From NCBI GenBank assembly GCA_019454045.1, contig SKCR01025323.1, positions 62,001-126,000 of the forward strand: a DNA stretch of 64,000 nucleotides, read 5' to 3'. A program made the translations under genes and the position numbers. Positions 22,683 through 34,473 of the stretch are shown one piece after another. How positions within the stretch are numbered: the first letter of the stretch is position 1; every line of letters begins with the position of its first letter. Source of the DNA: Zanthoxylum bungeanum (taxonomy: Eukaryota > Streptophyta > Magnoliopsida > Sapindales > Rutaceae). Under the pieces are notes generated by a model. It was not told where the DNA came from. It did not search any database and worked only from the letters and a program-made list of their open reading frames with translations.

Positions 22683-25276
22683 TGTTGGGGTTGGTGCTCA
22701 GAGCGCCAATCCGCATCGTATTTATGTCTGATTCATGAATACGATCAATTCATTTTTCCATAATATTACTTATTTATAGTTGCACCTCTTGTTTTTATAT
22801 ACGTATTCGATCTGATTACGATTAGATTAAAACTAAATGTGGTTTAGTGATATGTATATATTAGACAAAGGCCCGATAATATATATTGCAGTACACAATT
22901 ACAAAGGTAGTTTGTAATTGACATTGGGATGTGTCACTGCTAAATGTATATTATCAAATATTGTTCCTGGTTAAGATTTACTAACACGGGTCGGTTAGTC
23001 AAATCCGTTGAGACCAGTACATGTCGTATATCGAGACTTGGTCCGATGATTTATCCCAATAAACCATGAGTCTGGGGAGACTCGTATAGACGTGTAGGTG
23101 TTTATAGTGGATAAACACTGAACGACTCACCGAAGATTCTTAATGGATGGTACACCAACATCAATAAGAATCTTCTCGGGTTGAGTAGCATAATGGTCAT
23201 TCGACTTGAGATACCATTGTGGATGTATGAGACATCCTCACTTAGATGGCAGTCACGTCACCGATTTATTTAGATCAGGCCTCCGATTGTTCGTTGGGTG
23301 TGGACCGATCCTCAGGATATCCTGTGTGTGTCAAGATAGGATCTGTCAGTTCTGTGTACAAAGAATAGGTAGTCCATATGTGATTAGCAATCAGTTAAAT
23401 CTATGGCCATAGTATACTTCGGAAGTGAGTTCCAAATGTTATTTATAGATTTCTAATAGAATCGTCGACGGGATAATACCTATAGAGATTTGACGTTTAG
23501 ATCTATATCTCTGGGATTATCCGGATACATGTGACAGACGAATTATACGTATGCAATGACCTCGACCTGTATGATTCAACCAGTTTATCTGTGGTCGTCA
23601 TAATTTACGAGTGGGTAAATTATGGACATGAAATTGGATTTTGTGACGGATATACCTAAATCTAGAGAGTCTCACTAATGAAATATACTCGTAGAGCACT
23701 AGGGCGACTATTATGAATAATGGTGATTATTTATAAATCGTTTAAACGTTAAACGAAAGATGCATGCAAACGGGCCGAACCGTCATTTCCTAATTAATGT
23801 GTATTTGTATTTAATATATGATATTATTAAATACACATTAATAAATTGTCAAATAAAGGTATTTGACATATATCATTAATATATGTATTTGAGATATTTA
23901 AAGTAAATATAATACATATATTTGAGATATTTGTATTTAATTATTTAATTGTTAAATGATTAATATAATTAAAATATAAATATCTCACCAAATGATAAAG
24001 TTATGAAATGATTATAAGTGTAAATTGTTGACTTTATACTTAAAGAAAAGGTTGTCAAAATGGTTTTGACTTCTTTAGATATTTGATTAAATTTTTTAAA
24101 ATGAAAAATATCTATTTCCTTTTTTCTTTTGAATTTTATGCCAACACCCTAATTAAATATAATTGTTGTATTTTTGAGTTGTAATTATTGACTTACTTTA
24201 AATCATTAAATGGTTTGATGATGATTAAAGCAAGTTGATAAAGCAAAATTAAATGAAATGAAAAATATCTAGATATTAGTATATACACCTAAATTTCGGC
24301 CAAGGCTAATTTTGTGGAGTATATATTGTTTTGTTTCATCTTTTAGGGTTTAACAAGTTCATTAGATACCAAATAAACATAAAAGAAGATGAGAGAAAAG
24401 CTTGAAGGCCTAAAGAATGATGCTTGGAAAAATCATATTTTTGTAAGTTTTTCTTCAAAGTCTTCAACATGAAAATTGTTTCTAACATGCTTAGAATCAT
24501 TTTTGTTGCTTTGGTGTTGTCTCTCTTCTTATAGTTTGTGTTTATTTTGGTTGTGAACTTTGATGAAAGATTGATGCATGTAAGTAAGCTTGAAATGGTT
24601 TCAAAGCTTTACCTTTTGATTCTTGGAAAATCAAGTTGCCATTCTATAGTTGGTAAGCCACTCCTTGGTGACCTAGAATTGTTATAGAGTTGTTTCAAAG
24701 TGGTGAGGCTAGATTGGTGAAGTATTGAATGGATTAAAGTGTTGGATTTTAAAGATTTGGTGAAATTGGACAATTTATTGAAATTGAATAATTAGGGTTC
24801 TTAACCCACTCCAAATTTGGGGATTTTCATATATGTGATGTATTATGGTATGAATACGATGCATGTAAATTTTTGGGTTGATTGGATTTGATCTTGGCAT
24901 GTTTAGAACACAAAAGGACCAAATTGCAATAAACCGAAAATGTAGGGTGCTCTCGGCAATTAGACTAAAATTTGGGGATTTGTTGCAAATCTGATTTTGA
25001 TGTATTTGATATGTTGAAAATAATTTTAGAAGTGATTTAGAATCATCCAAAATTGTATTTGACAATTTTAGGACTAAAATGATAAATTTGCAAAGTTATA
25101 GGGCAATTCGGTAATTACCAAGAAATTTGATTTCTTGTGTAATTTTTCAAAATTTGATAATTGGGTAATTAAATAAATAAGTTTATTTATTGATCCAAGA
25201 AAAATTTTGAAATCGGAAAATTTTGATTTTCCGCATTTTCGCTGCATTACCGGTATTCCCCCTTAAAACCCCAACA
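22683..25276 (+). repeat. B 3' LTR
   Basis: It is 2594 bp. It carries an additional segment at about 24792-24990 not present in the 5' LTR; that segment contains 'ttagggttcttaaccc'. The 13-bp hairpin arm pair recurs near 23793-23840. It ends CCCCAACA before the TSD TGTAC. Confidence 0.88.
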
Positions 25277-25610
25277 TGTACAAGGCCCGATATAGCATAT
25301 GTAGTAGGAATGTTGGGTAGATATCAAATTAATACAGATTTGGATCATTGGAAGGCTGCAAAGAAAGTGATGCGGTATCTTCAAGGAACCAAAGACTATA
25401 TGCTTACCTATATGAGATCTGATCATTTGGAGGTGATTGGCTATTCAGACTCTGATTTTGCTGGCTGTTCTGATACTAGAAAGTCAACTTCATGATATGT
25501 CTTCTTATTAGCTGGAGGGGCAATTTCCTGGAGAAGTGCAAAACAGTCTTTAGTTGCTACTTCAACTACAGAAGCAAAGTTCGTATATTGTTTTGAAGCA
25601 ACAACACAGA
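25277..25610 (+). pseudogene. P pol fragment 3: start of RNase H
   Basis: After the TSD TGTAC, the P frame reads RPDIAYVVGMLGRYQ, HWKAAKKVMRYLQGTKDY and YSDSDFAGCSDTRKSTS. This is the connection and the first RNase H aspartate region of Copia. A TGA follows at 25493, after which the same frame goes on (VFLLAGGAISW, KQSLVATSTTEAKF) up to 25610. There G inserted, with an imperfect duplication ACAGA/ACAAG. RNase H would remove the RNA template during copying. It is broken here. Confidence 0.88.
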
Positions 25611-28600
25611 TGTAGACGAGGTACAGAAGTGGACAACGCTGTCCGGGCTCGTGGCCCGGTCGGGAGTACGGAGTAGCCCGAGGGGGACTAAATCGGAGAA
25701 ATAAAATGGAGTCGCCACCCAGTGTGAACTGGTAAATGATTTAAGGCCGTACTCATCCCTCGCAAGGGAAGACCTCAAACTGTTGGGTTCGGAATGGTCC
25801 CTTACTTATACCAATTGTAATGAAAAGATTTATGCAATAGTATAACCAAGTCTTATATAACACATGCAAGATAACTTAATCTACAAATAGGTTTGCACAC
25901 CATAATCGCAAATAAAAAAACGAAGGCAAAACGCATAATTCATAAACGCATTAAACGATGAAGCGCAATAATGTAACTAATAACAACTATAAAGGCATTA
26001 ATAATAAAAGCGAGCACACAATCTCATAAGCATATCAAATAAATAAATGCAGAAATATAAATAACTAATGACGGTAAAAGTGTCAATAATGAAATGATAT
26101 GATTAATTATGTAATGCAAAAGAAATGACCAAAGAAGCGAACATGCATGAGATGTGATGAAAAGAAATATGTTCACTGTATGTGCGTTCGTGTAGCATTT
26201 GAAAATGCGTTCGAACAGTAAACAGAATGTTCACGTTCGTATAGCGTTCGGAAATGCGTTCGAACGAGTTAAGGCCTGATGCATGATAAAACAGAATACA
26301 TGCGCGTTCGAGTAGCGTTCTGAAAAGTGTTCGAACGTAAATGAGACAGAATGTCCGCGTTCGTATAGCGTTCGAACAAGATAAGACCTGATGCATGATA
26401 AAACAAAATGCATACATGTTCGAGTAGCGTTCGTAAATGCATTCGAACGGAGTGAGGCAAAATGCATACGTTCGTGTAGCGTTCGGAAATGCGTTCGAAC
26501 GAGATTACCAAAATGGTATCTGAAACGTCGCAAACCCATGCATGAATAAACAAATACATAATATAGGACCTCGTACGCTTGATTGAACGTATTTCACATT
26601 CAATCGAGTGTACTTCATCCGGCGTGGCAAAACATCGTGGTAAAGGTAGCCTTTAGGCTTTTATCCCTCAAATGGAGGACCTTTAATCCGACATGATTAG
26701 CCCATGTGCACTAGATTACAATGCGTGAATAAACAAAGAGATAATATACGAAATGTAAATAACGGAATAATAAAAAGGCGTGGCAAAACATCGTGGTAAA
26801 GGTAGCCTTTTAGGCTTTTTCTCCCTTAAATAGAGGACCTTTAATCCATCAAGATTAGCCCATGCGCAATGGATTAACAATACATGAATAAATAAAGCTA
26901 TGACAAGCAGAAAGTAAATGACATAATAATAAAAGAGATGCGACCAAAGCCAACATCTATGTGGGACCTCGTATGCCCGATTGAACATATTTCACATTCA
27001 ATCGAGTGTACTTTGTCTGACGCCGCATAACATGTGGTAAAGGTAGCCTTTTGGCTTTTCCCTCGAATAGAGGACCTTTAATCCGACCTAGTTAGCCCAT
27101 GCGCATTAGATTAACAATAAAGAAACAACGCATAGAAAATAAATAGCGGAACAATGAACACGAAAATGCCTAAGACATGATAAAGAAACCTGTCCAGAAT
27201 GCCCGCGTTCGTGTAGCGTTCGGAAACACATTCGAACGGGGGCAAGGTAGAATACATGTGTTTGAGTAGCGTTCGGGAACTCGTTCGAATGTGATGATAA
27301 ACGTGACATCTGTAATGCGATAAACACATGCATGAATATTTCCACAAGCGGTATGTGGAGTTGTATCCCAAGTACAGACCGTACTACCGTCCATTCGGAT
27401 CCGGCTACAGAATTAATGTCTGGGTTTCCATCCGATATACCACGAGGAAACATTCAAGCGCTAACACAATGCAATCATAAAAATAGACGTGAAGTATGAT
27501 AATGCATATAACAACACATAAACGAAGAGACAAACATGCAGAATGATAAAAAGCTAATAATATGAAATAAATGTGCGATAAATAAATAACGGAACGTTAA
27601 AGAAAGATATGACCAAGAGTTTGGTCGTCTTTGATATAGGACCTCACACACCCGGTTGGACATATTTCATGTCCAACCGAGCGTGTCGCATCCAAACTAC
27701 AAAATAAAAAGTAATAAAGGGTGCCCTCGGGTCTTACCTTTTAAGTTGCTCCTCAGAAGTGCCTTACGTCGTCGCCGGAAGGGTTAATGCTCCGTAACTT
27801 TCCTGGTGTTCTGGTCCAATATTTTCCTTCGCTGTTCCGCTGTTTTCACTGCTGTTTTCTCGATCTTTCCTCATTGTTTTTAGCTGTTTCTTTGCTGCTG
27901 TTTGGTGAGTGAATTTCGGTGATATATGGGACTGGTTTTGGGGTGTAATGGGTCACGGTTTTAAGGTATCTTTGAGTTTATTTTGGGGCTGTTTTTGTGT
28001 GGTTCAAGGGATGAGTTTTATGAATTTTTTTTGGACTGCAGGGGGGGTGCTTTATTTTCTGTTTTATGTCACGACTGCGTGTATTTTTTTAATATATTCG
28101 GTGGAGGGGGGCTGTTGGCTATATCAGTGTGTTGCAGTTTGTGATCGGTGGAGGGGTGATGCTTGTGGTTATGTTATTATGGTCTGTGTGTGGGCATTGA
28201 AGTGGCGTGCGAGTGAGAAAGAAGAGAATAAAAGAGTGTCCAAGGGGGAATAGGGTTGGCTTGGGTCTCTTTTTATAATAACATGCTAGGGTTTTTAGTT
28301 AAGGAAGGAAATCATGCAAATATGAGAGGTGATTTGGTTAGTTTATTAAAGGAAATGAAATTTGTATTTTTGGTGGGGGAGTATCTTTAATTTGGGATGT
28401 GATTGGATTTGATTGGATTTAAATCTTTGGTAATTAGGAATGTGATTTGGTGGGGATTTTCTTTAATTAGGAAGGATATTTATTTGGATTAGATTTAATT
28501 TAGACATGTTTTTAATGTGTTGAATATTTTTGGTTGGGATTTATGGGCTTGGATCTTTGGTGGGCTTGGGCGTGTGGCTTGGTTCTTTGGGCTTGGGCGT

Positions 28601-28883
28601 GTGGCTTGTGGGAATTTTGGGTTTAGGCTAACAGTAAAATGAAAATACAGCTGGTCGTTCGAACGTGTTTCCAGACGCTACACGAACGCTTGCAATCTGT
28701 TCGCCATTCGAACGTGTTTCCTAATGCTGGACGAACACGCATGCAGTGAACATACGAATTAAATCTGATAATATACTTATTTCCCTTACGACGTCCATTT
28801 CCCGCAACTTCCGTAACTTATCAAGTAGTGCCTCCCAACGAGGCTCATCATCGGGCTTTCATGCAAAAATGCAAGTGTCTACA
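25611..28883 (-). repeat. G 3' LTR (left copy)
   Basis: It is 3273 bp and pairs with 56842-60129. It contains a TTCGAA array (26185-26506), several longer repeats around GGCGTGGCAAAACATCG (26620-27110), and a smaller TTCGAA cluster at 27198-27290. Plus-strand ORFs inside (for example 27909-28253) are antisense to the element and are not called genes. Confidence 0.9.
26185..26506. repeat. TTCGAA-centred array in the G left LTR
   Basis: About six units of 50-70 bp carry GTTCGTATAGCGTTCGGAA followed by TTCGAACG. Alternate units add GGCCTGATGCATGATAAAAC. The right LTR has the matching array at about 57411-57748. It is related to the array in H but has a different unit composition. Confidence 0.85.
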
Positions 28884-28897
28884 ATTGCCCCCACTTT
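28884..28897 (-). other. G polypurine tract
   Basis: On the minus strand AAAGTGGGGGCAAT directly precedes the 3' LTR. F has the near-identical AAAGTGGGGGCGAC at 42417-42430. Confidence 0.85.
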
Positions 28898-28965
28898 GAT
28901 GGGCTTGTGCAGTGTGTGACAGTGACAATCCTATCAAAGTCATGCATGCATTTTTACTTACCTGG

Positions 28966-29695
28966 CTCGCCAGCTGCTGCCTGACTTACCTACTGCTATG
29001 AGATGCTTCAAACTGTGTTGATGTTGTGGTGAGGTGCTTCGGCCCCTGGTCTATTCCCGAACCGTGCTTGAGAGGTGGTCCATTCCCGAACCTTACTCCA
29101 TTCCCGGAGTGCCATTCCCGGCTTGCTAATCCTCATTTTCGAGGTGTCGCTGATGTGGTTGTTCATTCCCGGAGCACCATTCCCGGCTTGCTAATCCTTA
29201 TTCCCGAGGTGTCGCTGATTTGATGGTTCATTCTCGAACCGTGCTCCATTCCCAGAGCATCATTCCCAGCTTGCTAATCCTCATTCCCGAGGTGTCGCTG
29301 ATGTGATGGTTCATTCCCGAACCGTAACTGCATGAGAAGGGGTAGACTGGTCGCCCCCAGACTTGGTTTATATTTTTATTATTTTGTTGCTTGCACTCAA
29401 AATGTCGGATAAGAGTACCTGTCGCACTTATCGTCTCTAAGGTTTCACCCTACATCAAACAATTTCATCATCGGACTTATGCCTAACTATCAAGGGCTTC
29501 CCACTTTTTTTTTCACTCCACTAGAATTCTTCCTTTCAACTGCTGATAATATGGGCCTCGACCCTGAGATTCATTCCCGAAACTGATGATAGTGTGGGCC
29601 TCAACCATGGGATTCATTCCTGCAACTGCTGATACTGTGTGGGCCTCGACCCTGGTATTCATTCCCGAAACTGTTGATGCTGTGTTATTGCTCCC
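28966..29695 (-). repeat. Tandem repeats in the G 3' untranslated region
   Basis: Two short arrays lie between integrase and the 3' LTR. The first, near 29098-29335, has three copies of a 65-85 bp unit with 'attcccggcttgctaatcc' and 'gaggtgtcgctgat'. The second, near 29545-29690, has three copies of about 55 bp with 'gggcctcgaccctg' and 'attcattcccgaaact'. F carries expanded relatives of both. Confidence 0.82.
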
Positions 29696-29871
29696 GACTT
29701 GCTTGTATTTGCCGCTTTTTCCTTATTTTCTTCGAAACCTGCGAACACAAAACAAACAACCAAAAAAATGCAAGTACGTTACATGTATGTATGCATGCAT
29801 AGATGTGTTTCCTATTTCATTGGGTTAGGTCTTCCGCCAGTTCTTCTGGTGATCGTTCGGTCTCCTCTCCC

Positions 29872-30931
29872 TCAGGCAAAATATTGCTTCAACTTGTCCA
29901 CGTTGATTGGCTCAGTGAACTCGTTTCCTTCTAAATCTGACAGTCTCACTACCCTGTTTCCCATCACTTTCTTAACTATGTAGGGTCCTTCCCAGTTGGG
30001 TCTGAACTTTCCTATCGGGTTCATCATTGACGGCTTTGATTGCTTGAGTACTAGGTCACCTTCTCTGATCTTGGTAGGACGCACCTTCTTATTGAATGCT
30101 CGAGCCAACCTCTTCTGGTATATCTGCATATGATACAAGGACTTCATTCTCTTCTCATCTAATAATGCTAATTGTTCGAATCTCTGCGAGGCCCATTCTT
30201 GTTCAGGTAACTCTACCTCCGCTAGTACCCGCATTGACTGTATCTCAACTTCTACCGGTAATACAGCTTCCATTCCGTAAACCAACGAATATCACGTGGC
30301 TCTCGTTGCCATTCTCACAGAAGTCTTGTACCCCCACAGGGCGTACGGCAGTTTGTCCGCCCAATCTCTGTAACTTTTCATCATCTTGGCTAATATCTTC
30401 TTTATCGTCTTGTTGGCTGCCTCGACTGCCCCATTTACTTGTGGTCTGTAAGGTGATGACTTGTGATGTCCTATCCCGTACCCCTGTAGCATTGCCTTTG
30501 TTTCTAATTGAAACTGGACTCCGTTGTCTGTTACTACGTGATGCGGCATTCCGTATCGACATATGATGTTTCGGGCTATGAACTTCGCCATCTGCTTTGC
30601 CATAACATTACGAAACGACTCGGCTTCTACCCATTTTGAAAAGTAGTCCACCGCCACTACTATGAAACGATGCCCATTTGACGCGTGTGGTCGAATTTCT
30701 CCGACCATGTCAATTCCCCATGCTGAGAAAGGCCACGGCTCCGATAGCCCGTGTAACTCTGTGTGCGGCAGATGGTTCAAGTTACCGTGCGCTTGACAAT
30801 CGTGACAATGCTTCACCAGCTTCGCGCAGTCAGCTTCCATGGTCGACCAGTAGAAGCCTTGCCTCACTATCTTACGGGATAAATTCAATCCATTCATGTG
30901 CGGTCCACATACTCCGGCGTGTAATTCTTTC
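29872..30931 (-). pseudogene. G integrase (C-terminal end of pol)
   Basis: Reading from 30931 down: the HHCC zinc region (HAGVCGPH then CAKLVKHCHDCQ), then the catalytic core with GIDMVGEI (first Asp), VVTDNGVQF (second Asp) and NGAVEAANKT (Glu). The frame is open from 30897 to 30295. It is broken by one TGA at 30292-30294 and resumes in the same frame at 30285-29872 (VYGMEAVLPVEVE, then GPYIVKKVMGNRVVRL). That is the usual Gypsy integrase C-terminus with a GPY/F-like motif. Integrase would join element cDNA to chromosomal DNA. The N-terminal junction is cut by D. It is close to intact but inactive. Confidence 0.93.
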
Positions 30932-32680
30932 TGTTAGACAATTATGACCCATAACGTCACTATTTGTAAAAGACATTATGGTTTTTGTACAAATTAATTA
31001 TGTAGCAATGAAATTGCATTTTATCATTTTATAATTTGATTACTTGAATATATAAATGATAAAAGTCCCTATGATTAGTTCCGGATTATAAGATATGAGA
31101 CAGTATCAATCCATAAAGGTTTAATCATTAAATATCCCTAGTCGTAGTATTATCGAGACTGGACATCGATAATGCGGAAAAGACTAGTATTGCACTTGTG
31201 CGTGTTATGGAAGCGTAATGGCATATTTCTCATATATTTAATTATTGGATACTTATGGAAGTGTGATAAGAGGTTGTGTTTACAGATGGTACGGAAACAG
31301 CTTCGCTCTGGATAGACCCCGCGGAATCCCATTGGTAGTATGACTATGTGTCTATGGGAATCCGCATCAGGGTAGGTGTATTTGGTCTTAACCTGAGACT
31401 TACATCGCTAGTAGTTGCGACAATCAATAAGCTTTTGGTTTTGGTCGTCCAGGACTTTAACAGATTATGTGTACGCCTCTTCTGGGTTTATTGAGAATCG
31501 TAGTGTATTGGGTGTGATGTCAAGATGGAAGTATCACTTCAGTCATATGGAGATGATGATGACACATGGATACATAACTTGTACTCTAAATGGTTGCAAC
31601 CATCGAGATAATATGACAAGGTCATGATTATCCGATTTAAAGAGACTAGTTGCTTGTAATCCGATATATGCTTCATACGAGGCAGACACTATTCCAGCCA
31701 CAGGCATTGCATGTGACATCCGATACTGGATCGCAATACGCAAAACTACGTATACTACGCCTGATATAGATTATATATTCCATTAAGAATATTTCTGGAG
31801 AATTGGGTAGGCACGGTGCTTTGCTAGAAGCCAACCATGTCTCGTAAATCGGTAAAAATATAGTACGAGGTACATACGTGTTCGGATAGTCCGACGACCT
31901 GATTTACTGCCAACATATCCAGGGATCTATTGGGTCGCTTCCTGAAGATTCACCGATGACGTATGATTCGAGCATAATTAATCTGGGATTAATTACAGAG
32001 AGATTTTATCTAGGATAAAATGCCATTTGAAGAGAGAGAACGATTAATTTGGAATTAATCGATAAAATAATATATTCGATATATTAAACGAAATTAGATT
32101 TCGACGCGGAATTAAAATTGGATTTTAATTCGGGCTAACGAATTAATTTAGAATTAATTTGCTAGCGACGTGAATAGTAATTTTTCTTGGCATTATTATT
32201 TAATTAAATTTGATTTAATTACGTCGCAACGGAAAGTTCATTAATTTGGAATTAACGAAACCGAGCCCGGGATGCGTTTGCGAGGCCACTCCGATTTTGA
32301 ATCAAGTGCTACCACAAGTCACATCATTCGTCACATCACATGTCACTTTAGTGATGGATGTCAATTCACCTTTTAGGTGAGTGACAACTAGTCACTATTC
32401 ATGATGGAGGTGGTTGTGAGCCTTTAATGCATTTTTGGCTCCAAAATTTGGTTTGACTTTTTGAAAGCCATATACCAAACTTTTGTAACACCTTTTTGCA
32501 TTACTTGTTTTTAGAAAACAAAATCAAAAACTCTCTCTCTCCCAATAGCTCTCAAAACCATGAGCCATATCAAAGGAAAGAAAAATCCGTTCAATGTAAG
32601 TGTGATTCCGCCTCACTTCTTTGAGTATTCATTCTTTTCATTGCTTAAATATGATGTTGGGACCACATTAGAAACCAACA
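30932..32680 (+). repeat. D 5' LTR
   Basis: It starts TGTTAGACAATTATG and ends AGAAACCAACA. It is about 150 bp shorter than the summed 3' LTR pieces, mostly because a stretch equivalent to about 50312-50477 is missing here, at a short AAAAT repeat near 32581-32587. A hairpin chain like that of A is at 31976-32262. Confidence 0.88.
31976..32262. repeat. Hairpin chain in the D LTR, stems differing from those of A
   Basis: The series runs AATTAAT/ATTAATT (loop CTGGG), ATTTTATC with GATAAAAT, CGATTAAT/ATTAATCG (loop TTGGA), AATATA/TATATT (loop TTCGA), CGAAA/TTTCG (loop TTAGA) and GAATTAAAA with TTTTAATTC (loop TTGGA). At matching positions A has different stems that still pair. Copies also occur in the D 3' LTR (about 49700-49990) and in E (about 38128-38420). 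Confidence 0.82.
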
Positions 32681-34062
32681 ATGGTATCAATGAGCCTAAT
32701 TTGAGCATGAATATGATTAGGGTTCATAACATGAAATTTGGGTAAAATTGATTTGAGCATGATTTGATGAAATTGTTTGATTGAGTATGCTTGAATGATG
32801 ATAACATAGTGTTATACATGATCAATTTCATAAAAAATGAATTGGATAAATTTTCCCCAATTAGCTTATGTTGGCCGAATGTATATGCCCTAATAAAGTC
32901 ATGGTATTTTTTTGTTCTTTTGATCATTGGATGAGTTTAAAGACTTGTGATAATGTTGATTTTTAATTCAATCAGATTGAAAACGAAATCGAAATAAAAA
33001 CCCTAGAATGCCGTGAGCTTTATAGCATGAAATGAGATGATTTTTTGAATCAATTATGTTGGACATGTGTTGATGATGAAAAGCATGATTAATGGATTAG
33101 ATTAGTATTTTGGAAATGTTAATTTAAAAGATTAATCATGGCTAAACACTTTGATTTATTAAATTATGAATTTTGGAAAATTGGAATTTAATAAATTGAG
33201 CTTGATTTTGAATTGGGCTTATAATTGTTGTATTTGGGCAAATGGGCTTGGTTGGGCCAAGTTGGTTTGGGTTAAATGGATTGGATCCAAATTGGGCCTA
33301 AACCATTCCATTAAGTCCAAATATAACAAATGGGCTTTAAAAGTTTAATTGGGCCTAATGGGCCGAAATTGGTTTCTTGGCAAATAAGGGTGATTCCTTA
33401 ATTGGGATTTGGTATTTGGGTTTGACCCATATTGACCAAAGTCCATGCCTTATGAAATCAATGGAAAGCCCATTGGACTTTAATTAAACAACATTAGATG
33501 TTAATTGGGCTTTGAGACCCGTTTAGATTAGATTTGAAATCTAAGTCGTTAAAGCGCATTAAAAGGTGTAGATATTTAATTTGGAATTAAATAAATGAAT
33601 TAGTATTGAATACGAATTAAATTAGATTTAAAGAGTAGTTCGATATAATTCAAGAATTCGTACTTCGAGTACTTATTCTCAAACGAGTTGGACTCGCGCA
33701 AATCAAATCATTGTTTGAACATTGGATGATCACTTAATTCAAAGATTAATTAATTGGATTAGATTGATTGAATAACATGCTATGAATGAATACATGGATG
33801 TGTTGAATGAATAATGTATATCAGATGGATATTAGAAGGGAAATGGCAATTTTTGGAAATTATTGTAAATTTATAATTTATTAAATTGGACCTGCGTGTC
33901 CAGCCTTATCTCTCTTGATTCTTTGTATTTTCTTCTCACCTAATTCCCCTCAATGTTAATGAGGTTTCTATTATTGTATTATGTAATTGAGTATAAGTTA
34001 GAATAATGCTAGGAAATAAAATAATAATGATATGCGGATGGATATCGCACAAATTGTTCCTA
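32681..34062 (+). other. D primer site and leader
   Basis: TGGTATCAATGAGCC at 32682 is the initiator tRNA-Met primer site with two extra bases, so it is probably disabled. The leader that follows matches the A leader (3943-5260). It is truncated at TTGTTCCTAGAACAA (34054-34068), where it joins directly to the middle of gag. No gene is seen. Confidence 0.75.
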
Positions 34063-34473
34063 GAACAAATCACTCTTGGAGAGTTGATGTCCACTCTGTG
34101 TGAGGCAGAAAAGGAGCTCCTTAAGGGCAAGAAGTGCGAGGCGCACTATGCTTCAACATCTCAGACTTCGAGGGCTTGGCCCAAGGCAACTGGAGGTGTT
34201 AAGAAGAAGAAGCATAAGAAGAAGGGCAAGGCCAAATCGTTAAAGGGTTCTGGGAAACCCAAGGACAAATCCCAAGATGTATGCTTGCAGTGTGAGAAGC
34301 AGGGTCACTGGAAGCATGACTGCCGCAAGTACAAGGCACACATGAAGGAAATCCAAGCGGACAAGGCACCGGCTTCAGGTATGTTTGTTATAGAAATAAA
34401 CATGTCTACTTCTAGTTTTAAAAATTGGTTTTTTGATTCTGGTTGTGGAACTCATATATGTACTGATGTGTAG
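34063..34473 (+). pseudogene. D gag C-terminal half and start of protease
   Basis: The open frame enters gag at LGELMSTLCEAEKELL (equivalent to about 9929 in A). It has a lysine-rich linker (GGVKKKKHKKKGKAK), the zinc knuckle CLQCEKQGHWKHDC (C-x2-C-x4-H-x4-C), and then the aspartic protease active site FFDSGCGTHICTDV (DSG near 34434-34442). The frame ends in TAG at 34471, where A has a sense codon and the family usually has Gln, so a CAG-to-TAG change is likely. The gag N-terminal half is deleted. The first ATG at 34006 is in leader sequence and not a true start. Confidence 0.88.

Larger units (their letters stand above)
16088..25276 (+). mobile_element. Element B, LTR retrotransposon with complete ends and no intact coding region
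   Basis: LTRs at 16088-18489 and 22683-25276 start TGTTGGGG and end CCCCAACA, a perfect 8-bp terminal inverted repeat. The TSD is TGTAC (16083-16087 and 25277-25281). The primer site is TGGTATCAGAGC, and a GAGTGGGAGAAAT polypurine tract precedes the 3' LTR. The interior is about 4.2 kb with no recognisable open protein. A Copia origin is likely from the primer site and polypurine tract. It is either a non-autonomous LARD-like element or a very decayed one. Confidence 0.85.

Noticed and set aside
29696..30566. Plus-strand ORFs opposite G integrase
   Set aside because: Shadows of a well-supported minus-strand integrase. Likewise the plus-strand ORFs at 51299-55349 opposite RT, protease and gag.
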